From NCBI GenBank assembly GCA_027186245.1, contig CP114486.1:9748501-9812500 (forward strand): a stretch of 64,000 bases of DNA. Direction: 5' to 3'. This document shows, in pieces, positions 34,520 through 46,321 of the stretch. Positions within the stretch are counted from its first letter, which is position 1. Each line of letters opens with the position of its first letter. This DNA comes from Coriaria nepalensis. Lineage: Eukaryota > Streptophyta > Magnoliopsida > Cucurbitales > Coriariaceae. The notes beneath the pieces are model-generated. The model did not search any database and was not told where the DNA came from. It saw only the letters and a list, made by a program, of their open reading frames with translations. The position numbers were made by a program, and so were the translations under genes.

Positions 34520-35259
34520 TAGCCTAAAAAGGTTATTGTGATTTCAATCTTATGTCTGCACTTTTATCTACTGGTGAAAAATTAAGCAAGAATGATGGAT
34601 TTGCTAAATCTGATTCCACTTCTTTCATAAGTTTGATTGAGAGTTTAATGTATACTCGGCTAGACATCATGCATTCTACTTGACTTCTTTTAAGGTTCAT
34701 GCATGATCCAACTCAAAATCACAGAGGATTCTTAGATACTTGAAAGGTTCTAATGACCTTGGCATTTAGTTCAAGAAATAAGAAATGGATCTTCATTGAT
34801 TTGTGGATAGTGATTGGATTGGCTAAGTGGACGATTTGGAAAGTACTGAAGGCTTATGTATTACTTAGGGCTTAGGGGTGTTTTTTTGGAGTTCCAAAAA
34901 GCAATAAGTAGTTACTCAATCAATAGCAAAAACAGAATACATTTCTGCTACCTCTGCTACCAACCAAGTAGTTTGGATAAGGAAGATCATGAAGGATCTA
35001 GAGTTCAAGCAAAAGGATCCAACAATCTTCTACTGTGATAGTATATCAACCATTTTAATTTTTGAGAATCAAATTCAGTTTAGCAAAACCAAACACATTC
35101 TAATCAAATTTTATGTCATTAGGAAATTGATTAAGAATGGAGACATAAGATTGGTTCATTGAATTTCTAAAAATCAAAATGCTGACATATTCACCGATGC
35201 TCAATTTTGAATTCTTCAAATCAAGGTTAGGAGTTGTTAGCAAAACAAGCATGGATGGG
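34520..35259 (+). pseudogene. copia reverse transcriptase end and RNase H, decayed
   Basis: Reads on the plus strand: a STSFISLIESLMYTRLDIM-like segment (near 34618), RFMHDPTQNHRG (near 34693), FVDSDWIG (near 34801), and FCYLCYQPSSLDKEDHEGSR in a shifted frame (the AATNQAVWLRKI region). After these come KSKC-HIHR-like remnants of the RNase H end. Stops are common. The 5' part of the element is absent. It leads into the LTR at 35260 through a purine-rich GCATGGATGGG stretch. Confidence 0.7.
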
Positions 35260-35920
35260 TGTTGAAAATGCTTGTTCTACATTTTGAGCAAAACCAACAA
35301 GTAGTTGACATTTTTATTTGCTTTATTTTTGACATTAACTTATCAACCGTTAGCTGAAGGTAATCAAATATGACACGTGGGCTTTGGAATCATTCAATTT
35401 TGAATTGTGTAGCTCAAGTTATGGCTCAAGTTACAGAAATTGTTTTTGATCAAGTTCAATTGCTTCAAGTGCAAACAAATGAGATAATTCAAATTCTATT
35501 CAGTGTTTTGAAGATCCAGCAATTGGATGAAGTCTAAATGATCATTTTCATCATATTTTATGAAGAAATTGAAAACTGTTGGATCATGAAGATTTGTTGG
35601 TTATATTAACCACAATAGAGGTGAAGAAAACAAACTGTTTTTTGGCTTTCTACCATGATTTTTGTACCTTTTATCGTCAAGCTTTAGTTTGCATTAATTA
35701 GTAGCATGGTTGTGTTTGTAATCATGTCTAGGAGTATAGTGATGGAAGCCATCTTTGATGTAATCTTCTTTTATTTAACATATGTATTTGTAATCTAAAA
35801 CAAGATGAATGACATAAAAAATTTTTTAGAGCAAAGTAAAGAAAATAACAGTTCTATTTTTTGAGTTCAAAACTCCAGCTCATCATCTTCACTCCTCTCA
35901 TCAATGCTTGGTCACCAACA
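35260..35920 (+). repeat. 3' LTR of a truncated copia element (661 bp)
   Basis: Starts TGTTGAAAATGC right after the purine tract and ends CACCAACA, giving TGTTG...CAACA termini. The matching 5' LTR is not in the window, so the element is 5'-truncated. Confidence 0.7.
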
Positions 35921-36422
35921 CACTCTCAGTCGAGCTTCTATTCTTGTTGGAGACCCATGAACTCCGCATCTGGCTCTGGCTAGTCCTCTTCGGACTAGGT
36001 GGCGGAGCTATCTGACTTTTTATTTTCTTTAAAATTGCACAGAGAGTCAGATAGAGGGAGAAAAAAAGGAGAAAGAGTCTGAGCTTTGTTATGCCCTCCG
36101 ACAAACTATTAACGGAAGCTAAATGTCAATATTTCCTACCCTTCGCTTAGCTTTCAAATGATAAAATGGGCCCAAATTGTTATTAATAATATTTTTAAAA
36201 AATTAGACTAAAATCTCAAGAAATTAATAATATTATTTAAATAATAATTTTTTTAGTATTAATTTAAAATTCATATATTATTTTTTTATTAATAATTTAA
36301 TATTTTATTAAATTAATAGATTTTTTAATTCCAATAATTTATCGAAATTTTAATATATGGAGATATATATCATTTATGTTATTTTTCTTTTTTTTTTTCT
36401 TTTTTTTAAGGACCTTATTATT
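35921..36422. other. AT-rich intergenic
   Basis: No gene. The minus-strand open frame at 36104-35901 spans the LTR edge and has no motif. Confidence 0.4.
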
Positions 36423-36644
36423 TACGGATCACTGTGTCTATGCTACCAACGCTTTAATCCGAGCTGTCTATCGCAAATCTAATGGATGAGATCACATCTA
36501 CGTATACAACTCAGCAAAAAATGAAGCCAACTGCATTTGTGTGGGCTAAAAATGAGCTGCACATGTGGACGTGATCTCATCTGTTGGATTTGCAATGAAC
36601 AACTCGTATTAAAAGATAGGCAGGGTAGACAACAGTGATCCGTA
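36423..36644. repeat. Foldback MITE-like palindrome (222 bp)
   Basis: TACGGATCACTG at 36423-36434 is the inverse of CAGTGATCCGTA at 36633-36644. The pairing continues inward with mismatches: ATCGCAAATC near 36471 against GATTTGCAATG near 36587, and GATGAGATCACATCTACG against CGTGATCTCATC. Almost the whole unit is one long imperfect hairpin, with the centre near 36530. It has no coding capacity and is typical of a foldback MITE. Confidence 0.75.
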
Positions 36645-37310
36645 GGCACTAAATCCCTCAGGACTAACGAAATTCATTCCCAAGAATGATAATCCACATG
36701 AATCACCTCTACCTGAAACTCCGAAGACCATTTTGATCATTCATTTCATAATGTCCTAGGGAGAAGATCCTTCTAGAACTAAGGAACTATGGTTTGACTT
36801 AGTTCTTGACAAGCTATTCACACAACGCATTCACCATGACCTGGGATCTCCTTCCAATTCCAGCAGAAATACACCCTCTTTTTACCAGGCTGACTACATT
36901 CTTAAACCAAGGTATAACCGTTTAACCATGGCTTATGATGATCCGCTCTCAATCAATTATTATCATATGTGAATGAACTAATCTATTCTAATAAACTGAC
37001 TCAATAAATCCGAATCATAGCCACCTTATTAAGGATCCAAGGAAGCCCCACCAAGCCAGATATATTTTCATCACCTTCGTGAAAGTAAAATATTACTTTT
37101 CCCATCTTCTACGAACCTCTTTCAGAGAATCAATGAGTTCGTTTCAAGAAGTTGGATATTAATGGTATTAGAAGTTTGGGTAAACCAAGGATTTTTAATT
37201 GAACAATAATATGATATTTGAAACCAACTGTTATGTGCTGTTTGCTTCTCAAGGATACAAAACTTTCTTATTTTATGTTGTGTATCTGATAAAACAAAAC
37301 CACATAACAG

Positions 37311-37341
<31 letters not shown>

Positions 37342-37492
37342 TTTTTAATTTTTTTTTTCAATGAAAAAGCCTCTTAAGTCAAACATTTTGTAGGACATAA
37401 ATATAGATTGGGAAGAATTCTGCAAAGACAACATAGCCACTTGCATGTTAACTCAATAATAACTCAAGATCAATTGCTAGGGCGAGGCTTTT
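36645..37492. other. Intergenic, 3' flank of the FYVE-ankyrin gene
   Basis: No gene seen. Has a TA microsatellite and a T run at 37313-37359. Confidence 0.4.
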
Positions 37493-40148
37493 TCACTGCT
37501 TACTCCCTTCCACCCACTTTCTTATCTTGAACTGTAAACTTACCGGCGCACAATCCAGAGGTGTTTCCCCTGATGGAAAACAAAAAAAAGAAAGAAAGAA
37601 AACCACAGAGTAAATTGTCTATTTGTAGAATTCAAAACCACAGAGAAAGCCGGCCACTAAACTAGTAGACATTAAAAGGGACGTTTATGCCTATTTGTAG
37701 CGGATTGTAAATTGTCTATACCTGGACATTTTTGCATGAGCCCAGACTATGTAGTTATATATACTTGGACCAATGAGTAAATACAAAGAAAAAAAATACA
37801 AAGAAAAATACAAAGAAAAAAAATCTTAAAAAAACACTTTTGCTTCTTTTCTCTATCCTACTTGACATCTTCTCATTGGTCAGAGTGCTTGTAGTTACAT
37901 ACACTAGATGTATACAAGAATCTTTAAAAATGTAAAATCTAAGAGGTCGAACGATTTGTTACCTTGAGCATTCTTGTTGTCAAGGCTTGCTCCCCTTTCA
38001 ATGAGAGCAAAAACTATATCGGCCTGATTAAATACTGCAGCCTACACCCAAATAATCTTTACATTAGGCTTGAAAATTTCCAGACAATGATCATTTTATC
38101 TTATTTTATTTTTCACAGGAGGCAGGGTTGGTGAAGGGAGAAGAAGAGAGAAAGAAACGCCAGTACCAAATGAAGTAAATAAGATCCTTGTCTATCACGG
38201 TAATTTGAATCCACTCCCTGCCAATTTGACAACGTTTTAAGCCATTCAAACAAATTTTACACAGAAATGAATGTTTTAGCAGAAATAATACCTCACTCAA
38301 AAGTTTCTTCACAGCATCAGTATCACCATTCTTTATGGCCTCTCTTAATCCCTAAAGCAAACAGACGCATAAGAAGCTGACCCGCAATCCACAGCACAAA
38401 TTTCCTTCCATTATCAAGTCTTTGAGAAATGAGAAGGTTCAGAAAATTACCTCCCCATTGCATTCATAATCCATCCGAGAATCATTTGATGTGCTCTTGA
38501 TCCTTTGGTTAGGAACAATAACAGAACTGCATATTTTGGTGTGATTGAAAAGGCCAATTATAAGGGCAAAAAATAATAATTATTAATCCCTTCTTTTTTT
38601 TCTTTGCTAAAGAGGAAGTAAGAAAAGAAGAAAAATGGAGGACTGGTAAACTTCACTAAACCCAAAATGGACCCTTACTGTCTATTATTAGATGCAGAAG
38701 CTCTATTCCTTTGATTGGTTTCAACCTTCTTGGGTTTTGGATTTGTCTGAATAAAAGATGAAGAAGTATATACCTTCTGCCCCAAAAAAGTGTTCAGGCC
38801 CTTTAAGATGTAGAGCAGTAAAGGAAATATAAAGATGTATGAATATGTCAAGAAATTATTATACCCGTGTCTCTTTAGGCGGGGATGGAGCTTCACAAAT
38901 GCATAATGGCATCCCACACTTGCAATCTGAAGAGGCTACTGCAACTTGATACTCTGAAATTTGTCCAATCTTTGAATCTACAACATCGTTTATGTCTAAT
39001 CTGGAAATTGAATCCGCTACAGGGTCAGCACCATCTAAACTATGCTGTGGGTTGCTGTTGTTCCCAGATCTGAGCACAAACAGGGCCATGGGATTGTTTA
39101 GAATCATTAAAGAAGAAAAGGGGGGAGAAATATAAGTTGTTTACAATAAGTACAGTCACAAGGATCACTAGGCTTGCATGCATGAACGGTATTGGATTTA
39201 TTCAAGTCTCATCATTCTGGATCGGGTAGGCATTATCTTTCAAATTTTAATTGAAGCAACTTTGATTCACTATATACTATTATATAGTTGTTTGGAAGAA
39301 ATCTCTGACCGAGCCGAACTTATTCCTTCCATTTCAACGGGCATTCTCAACTCTAGTTCTCTATACCTTTATAGACAAAATCCTTCTCTGCTCATTATAT
39401 GCAACCAAAGCTTATTGTCATTTTCAAAGCTGTTGCATTTTCTTTTATCCCATTTTGCTTCAAAGAAAAATTCAGAAACTTTAAGGAGAAGAAAACCTAA
39501 ATGATGAGAAAAGATACACTATGATTTCACTGATAATTTGACTTACAGTGAAGAGTCATTAAAACAGTCAGCACAGACTCTCACGGGTGTATGTATGCCA
39601 AAATGTGGTAAAGCCTGAGTTGGAGAAAAGAACAAGAGTAGTCAATGGAAAGGCATCTACTTATAAAATATTTTTTTTTTTAACAAAAAGAAAAAAAAAA
39701 GGTGGCTATGTTACGGGATTCTATTTGTGCTATTTTAGGGATGTTTTCCTTTATGTCTAGATTGTATATAGCAGATAATTAGGCTGCAAATAACGTTGGA
39801 AATGCTTACCTTGTATGGCATTTAGGCGCTGGAAATCAGGCACTCACTATGTAAATCTCTTTTATATAATGAAAGCAAACCCTATGGAAAGGGAAGGCAG
39901 ACCAATTTGACAGGCTATACCTTTTGATTAGATGAATGTTCATAGCATAATGTCCTTCCACAACATCGGCAATGATGCTGCATATTATAAAAGAATTTAA
40001 GGGAGGGAAACGAGAATAGTTTAATCTTTTTTAGGTCAATTTAAAAAAGTTTAGAAAAATCATATACCCGTCGCCTGAAAGTGTTAAAACTGCATTGGCA
40101 GACGTCGCATCTCGCTGCTTCCTGGAAAAGTGGAGGCTCCATTGACAT
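37493..40148 (-). CDS. FYVE zinc finger and ankyrin repeat protein (273 aa)
   Basis: Ten coding exons on the minus strand: 40148-40068, 39977-39921, 39614-39547, 39069-38865, 38746-38679, 38526-38451, 38351-38292, 38217-38167, 38041-37963, 37569-37493. All have GT-AG borders and total 822 bases, exactly 274 codons. The first ATG of its exon (MSMEPP) is used, and a stop lies upstream in the spliced frame. Residues 14-63 form a FYVE-type finger: C14-X2-C17, RRRHHCRCC (C30, C33), C38-X2-H41 and VRVC60-X2-C63. Residues about 186-265 form two ankyrin repeats (GLREAIKNGDTDAVKKLL; DIVFALIERGAS). FYVE fingers bind phosphatidylinositol 3-phosphate on endosomes, and the basic RRHHCR patch supports that. 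The usual WxxD motif is absent and one zinc Cys is His, so binding may differ. The partner is unknown. Confidence 0.9.
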
Positions 40149-42000
40149 ATGTCCGTCTTCAATATACTCTCTTAGACTACGTCCGTTCTTGCTTCTCCTT
40201 TTCTTTAAAATGAAAGATGGAAACTTTGCCCGTTCCTGGATCTTGACCTGTTTTGTTGTTATGACCCAAAATGAATCATAACTAGCAAACACCCTTAGAG
40301 GATAAGATCATCATCCAAGGACAAGAAAACCTAAAATTAAACACCATTTATGAACTCAATTAAGGATACAACACAAGGCCACCTATTCACATGTTTAAAA
40401 TAAACTTACAACACAAGGTTATAAAATACATACACATGCAGCTTAAGTGACAAGCCGTACGTAAAGTTTATCATTGTCAAACTTCGCAAATATGCCAGTA
40501 TGTACAGCATCTAATTGAATCTAATGCCAAAAAAATGATTATAAAGTGCAACAATTTCGATGAAGAAGTTTAGTTTTAAATAGCTAATAGCACTTTTCAT
40601 AACATACTAATATGACACCTTATAATATAATGGCTTTCATAACGAAATAATGATGTACATACCTTTAGGAGGAATCAATTGACAAAATCACATAACAAAC
40701 TTAACTTATCATATCTACATCCGAAAATGGGCACTTTTCAAGCAAAATGTAACAAAGAACATATCCCTGCATGTAGCTGACATATGCATTTCATACACAA
40801 TACCATAACAATTTTCAATTTCTTAGGAGCAGTTCTAATCATCATTCACATGAGTAAATATATGCTTTAGGCATAATATCGAATCATATAACCACATATG
40901 TTTATCCTAACTTTATAAACCAAAGTACATTTCATTATCAAGGGATCATCTCAAATTTTCACAGATAACGATCTCATACAATCTTTTAATTGTCTTCATA
41001 AGCATTTTGTTTCAAATCCAGTTAAGTAAATTATCATGAAATCCATTTATAAGCTAAAAATGCAAGATATCCAAAAAGGTAGGCATGAGTAATGACATAT
41101 CAAACTATATATCAACTTGGAAGGAACAACGAAGGCCTATTCTTCTCCATTGGCCATCTTAAGAATCCCTAATATATTTCCCTTCTTAATTCCCAAAATC
41201 AAATTACCAGATTAGTGGTACCCATCTTCAAATTAGCCCAAATTAACAATACCCACTTCGAATTAAAACTGAAGTCATACCCAATTCATCATCTATTTCA
41301 ATTTTCCTACTCTACTCTTACCATAATTTATCACTTGATAAATCCTTATAAATTCATAAATTCAAAATACAAAAAATTCATCTAAAGAAATAACACACTT
41401 AGTAGAATTAATTAGCCGCAGATCACTTTACCCAAAGAAAGCAATTTTGACCTTCAAATTTACGCATGCTGAGCAAAACCCATCTTCAAATTAACTCAAA
41501 TCACGAATACTTGCCCTTTTTTTTTAATATTAAACTAAACGAAGATTCAAATCACCCATTTCATACGCATCCTTCACGTCTCCAGTTATTGGAAAAAATT
41601 TTAGAGTAAACTGAAGAAATTTACGCATGCTGAGCAAAACCCGTCTTCAAATTAACTCAAATCACGTATACTTATTTTTTCTATTAAACTAAACGAAGAT
41701 TCAAATCACCATTCATTCGCATCCTGCACGTCTCCAGTTATCGGACAAAATTTAGAGTAAACTGAAGAAAGAATCTGAAAGGAAAAATTAGGATTTTTAC
41801 CTATTTCAATGGTTGGAGCCAAACTTCTCTTCAAGCTTGCCAATACTCAAAGACGGTAGTTAAAAATGTTGAAAAAACAAGAAACTGAAGCAATTCCGTG
41901 GCAGAAATCTGATGCATTTCGAATGAGATTCGTAGATTTGAGAAGAAAAAGGAATTTCCCATGACCATTTGGCACTAACAGAGGTGAGTTCTGATTTGGT
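40149..42000 (-). promoter_or_regulatory. 5' leader, first intron and promoter of the FYVE-ankyrin gene
   Basis: The coding exon extends upstream to an acceptor, ACAAAACAG, ending at 40247. A leader exon probably ends at 41801 with donor AATAG/GTAAAA and starts near 41990. This gives a 1.55 kb leader intron. The intron is AT-rich with no gene and includes a tandem duplication near its 5' end. Confidence 0.45.
41456..41770. repeat. Tandem duplication, 161-bp unit, two copies
   Basis: AAATTTACGCATGCTGAGCA starts at 41456 and again at 41617. The copies stay aligned to CTGAAGAAA (41611 and 41762) with a few substitutions and small indels. It lies in the proposed leader intron of the FYVE-ankyrin gene, about 30 bases from the donor site. 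Confidence 0.85.
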
Positions 42001-43845
42001 GATTCGCACCCCATGGTGATTCATTTGACTTGGTATTTACGTAGCGTGTTTGGTATATAAGATTTCCAAAATTGTAATTATAATTATATTATCCTCCCAA
42101 TTTCTTTATAATTAATATAAATCCTTTATAATTTTAATAGCCAACACGCCCTCGATTTTCTAAAAAAATTAAAATAAAGGCTCTCTTTTTGTTTGAAAAA
42201 ATTATGGTTGTACGATACTTGGTATAAATTATAATAAATTTTAAAATATTTAATAATTATATTAAATATTATAATAAATATTTAATTTTTTTATCGAAAG
42301 TCTCACATCATTAACTTAACTCAATATAATTCAATTTAATTTATAAGATTAAAAAATAAATTTGTATTTCGAATTTTTTTAATTTTTAAATAATTCTTTA
42401 ACTTATTTAAATTAATTTCAATTTTTTTCATAAATTTTTTTTTCTAAACTTTTCACAAACAATTTCATGATTTTCAGCTGCCACAACCCACCATTGCCGT
42501 GAATAAGAAAAACTTGATTTCTTGAAGAAACAAAAACAATGAAACTCCATCTAATTTCTTTTGAAAAAAATGGAAACTTGATTCAATTTCTTCATGCTGA
42601 AAAATTTTAAAAGGAGTTTGTTTCAGTTCTTCATTCAAAGAAACCTGAGCGTGTTCATCCAAGTTCGTCCCGCAAAAAAACGGAGTAGGTTCATTTTGAT
42701 TTTACGCCTAAAAATTGATTTTTTTTTTTTACAAAAAATTGGATCGATCAAATTGATTTTTTCTAATGAGAAACTTGATCAATTTGATTAGTTTTTCACA
42801 AAGACCAAATCAATTTAATCTCTCTATTCACGAGAAATTGGATTCAGTTGCACTTTACAAAAAAAAAAAGTTATATTTATTTCCGTTTTTCTTTTTCTCT
42901 TTTTAAAAAATCAGATTATTTTTCTCGCCAGGATGATTGTTGGCGGCAGCTAAAAATCATAAGGTTGTTTGGAAAAAAATTTTAAAAATAAGAAAAACTA
43001 GGGTAAAAAATATTTTAAATAAATTAAGGAGTTATGTTAGAAATAAAAATCCAATTTTTAATCTAATGAGTTATATTGAGCCGGGTTAATATTTTGGAAC
43101 ATGTTTATTAAAAATTTGGTATAATATAATTTGTTTTTTTCATTATAATTATTAAATTTTTTGGAAGATCATTATAATTTTTATGAAATTTTGGGGTTAG
43201 TCATAGTTTTTCTAAATAAAAACAGAAACCTCATTCTAGTTTTTCTAAAATGGAGGGCACATTTTAATTATCAAAATTATGAACTTTATTACAATTTAAA
43301 AGTATTTAAGAGAATAAATCCTAATTTACTCTAATTATTAATATTTTTTTGCGGCCGAAAGTCATCATTAATACATTGAGTATTTATATTTTTAATGTAT
43401 GTTTTAAGGCCGGAAAATGCCCTAAATTTTCAATAAGAGGCTTAAATACCATTGCATTTTGAAATGTTTGAAAAAACTCCTCATATTTTGTTTAGAGAGC
43501 TAAAAACCCTAGTATTTTTATAATTGTGTCGGATACCCCTACTATTAATTACAATATTTTCTTATAACAAAAATGATGATGTGGTGTGCCAATGTGGCAT
43601 GAGACGTCATTTTTTAAAAATATGTTGTTTTCGTAAATTCTTTAATTTTTAATTCTTAATATTTTTTTTCTTTTCTCACCTTTTTCCGATCAAATTTATC
43701 TCTTTTTCCCCACAATCCAACTTGGTCCAAAAAATTTGAGAAATCCAAATGTTTCCCTAAAAGATATGGAACCCGGATTTTCTCGGGAAAATTTGGTTAC
43801 AAAGAAAAAAGAAAAAAGAAAAAAAACTAAATCACATTCTAGGAT
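42001..43845. other. AT-rich intergenic, no gene
   Basis: Mostly A/T words with stops in all frames. Open frames at 42474-42791 and 43696-43971 lack motifs. Confidence 0.4.
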
Positions 43846-45420
43846 TAGGGATGTCAAAATAGGCGGCCTGACATAGCATGTGAGGGCTTGTGAGCTATTC
43901 GTGTTGTGTCGGTCTGTTTTGCCTAGAGATTGTTCAAGCAAGGCATGGTGGTCTAATGGGCTTCCTATCATACCATGTTGTGCTTATATGACAGGCTCAA
44001 AACGGGTCTAACCCATAAGCTTGCCTAAGGGCCTCTTTTATTTTAAATTTTTATATTGAATTTAAGAATTTAAATTAGAAGTATTAAAATACAAAAATAA
44101 ATTTTTGACCAAATAAAAACTTTATTGGTATTTTTGAGTAATTAGATAGTTCCGTTAAAAAAACTTCTCAATCTTAAGAAGAAGAAAAAAACGGAACTTA
44201 CAACGAAACTGTAAACGAATAATAAAAAATACAAATTTTCTATCAACTGTGATCTATGGACGGAACTTTCCTACCTCTAACTTTGACACTTTGTCCTCTA
44301 AGAACACATTCTTATAGTATTCAACTAAATCTTCACTATGAACTGCATGTTGACCTCGATGTTCTCTATGCTTTTAATCTTTAATTCAGAATAATACATC
44401 AACCAATTATGGTGCTAATGAAGTTCTCCTATCTTTAATACCTTTATTACCTATGCTAACTGACGATCCAGAAGAAACCGTTGAGATGGGAACATTTAAG
44501 AACTCTCGTATAAGTCATGCTAGTATAGGGAATCTTGCAATGTTTGTCTTCCATCAATTCAAAAAGTAAGATATCTAAATCATTTGAATTGATCTAAAAA
44601 TATGAGAAATCTCTTTGGAGGTACTTCTTGAGTTTCAACTCGGCTTGCGTTGATGTTGTCATTTGAGTGGGCCATGTAGATGAACTGGAACCGAGAAATT
44701 TTTTTTAACTCTTCCTCTTGAATCGAAGCTCTTGTTGTTGTATCTAAATAAAACCAAAAGAATATAAAAATAGAATTTCCTTTCAATATTGTTAAAGTTT
44801 TCAATCATTTTCTCTACAACAGACTTAAACACATCATCATTCTTATCGGTTTCAAACATGTTAGTCACCTCAACAAGTTAATGTAAAATTAAAAGAGATT
44901 TAGGATAATAATAAACACGAAAAAAAGGAACAGTAAAATCATAAAAGATTTATAAAAGGCATGTAAATTTTTCAAGAATATTCTCATCATCCCACTTTTA
45001 TAAAACAACAAGATTATAACAATTATAAAAACTCGTAATTACTTACTTAGGCGGGAAAGCATTTTTTAACATAAAAAATGTTAAATTACATCTTAGTACC
45101 TTATTTGTTCCAAATGTCCAAGACTTCATACCTAATGTCTGACAATATCTTCTGAACCTATTCAACCTAGGATTTGAATGAACAATCCAAGCTAATATAT
45201 ATCAATTTTTATTAATAGAATCTTTTACATGTTTTTCGTCTATACTTGCTCTTACGATGAGGTTGATAATGTGACACACACAACATTGATTTAGGAAAAC
45301 ATCACCATTGTACATTCTAAGTTGACTTTCAAGTAAAGAAATGACCTTTGTGTTTGTCGCAACATTATCCAATGTAATGTATAATATCCCATTTAACTAC
45401 TTCACATAGCTAGATTAATT
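43846..45420 (-). mobile_element. hAT-type DNA transposon remnant
   Basis: A terminal sequence TAGGGATGTCAAAAT at 43846-43860 resembles Ac/hAT ends. Decayed transposase sequence follows at higher coordinates on the minus strand. The other terminus and the N-terminal zinc finger region are not found, so the element is truncated. Confidence 0.5.
44400..45420 (-). pseudogene. hAT transposase, decayed
   Basis: From 45420 downward on the minus strand: LDNVATNTKVISLLESQLRM, then CCVCHIINLIVRASIDE, matching the hAT block with the CAAHILNLIV-type motif. WIVHSNPRLNRFRRYC follows, then near 44880 VTNMFETDKNDDVFKSVVEKM, equivalent to the hAT segment before the dimerisation domain. Near 44550-44460 is WKTNIARFPILA and VPISTVSSGSSVSIG, the hallmark C-terminal dimerisation domain. 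Stops and intron-like gaps occur, so no active transposase is expected. Confidence 0.75.
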
Positions 45421-46188
45421 TTATAGCCTAAATATTATAAGGGATATATTTAGATTAATATAGAGATTATGTAAGTATAAAGTAAAAAGTCTCTCGTGGT
45501 CAGCACCAAATTTCGAGCATACTTATGAAAATGATGGAGACATGAATATAAAATTTATCTTTTGGGTTTATTAGATAATGATAAGAATCATACAAATAAT
45601 AATAATAATAGTAAAGAGAAAGGGTGAATCGCTGGGTGTTGCCGTCTCACCTTTCACTCTCTCATAGTATAAGATAAGTACTAATATATAAATGATGTAT
45701 ATATATATATATATGTATATTTGTCATCAAAAGAAACCATACACGTATCATGTCTTCACTATGAAGTTAACAACTCAATCTGCAACTTCTTGTAATACAT
45801 ACAATTTCATTCTTTTATTATTCACTTCATCCTTTCATCCCTCCCTCAATTCACCGAGGAATCTCTCATTCCACCAATGAAGTCATCTTCATCTCCTCAT
45901 TTTTATAGCAACGGTTGCATATCCCAATTGTAATAAAAGAGAGTTAAAAAAGTATGTTTCTATAGACCAAAATGATCTCCTTGTTAAGTTCTTTCAATAA
46001 TTAATTTTTAATATTCCATTTAGAATAAAAACTAAAGGGAAAAAAGGATGTAAATTATACACATAGCATGTTTCATTCATCAACTGATTTCTTCTTACAT
46101 AGAATTGATTAATCTTGAACCTATATATATACATATACATTGTGCTTATGAAAATAAATACCTATTTTCATATATACATGCAATTGTA
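45421..46188. other. Intergenic, no gene
   Basis: AT-rich with a short AAT repeat at 45595-45610 and TA runs at 45695-45715. Confidence 0.4.
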
Positions 46189-46301
46189 TATATGAAAAGT
46201 TTAATGAAATAAAAGGTCTCTTGTCACCATGAGACAAGGTTTGTATCATCCTAACACCCTGAGTTAGGTTTTGATTTTGTTGTTTATTGACAATTCCATC
46301 A
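46189..46301 (+). repeat. Truncated 5' LTR (3' end only)
   Basis: ATATGAAAAGTTTAATGAAAT through GAGTTAGGTTTTG matches 50749-50840, ending CATCA before the primer site. Confidence 0.75.
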
Positions 46302-46303
46302 AT

Positions 46304-46316
46304 TGGTATCAGAGCC
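46304..46316 (+). promoter_or_regulatory. tRNA-Met primer binding site
   Basis: TGGTATCAGAGCC, complementary to the 3' end of plant initiator tRNA-Met, starts two bases after the LTR end. This fixes the border and direction of the element. Confidence 0.9.
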
Positions 46317-46321
46317 ACCGC

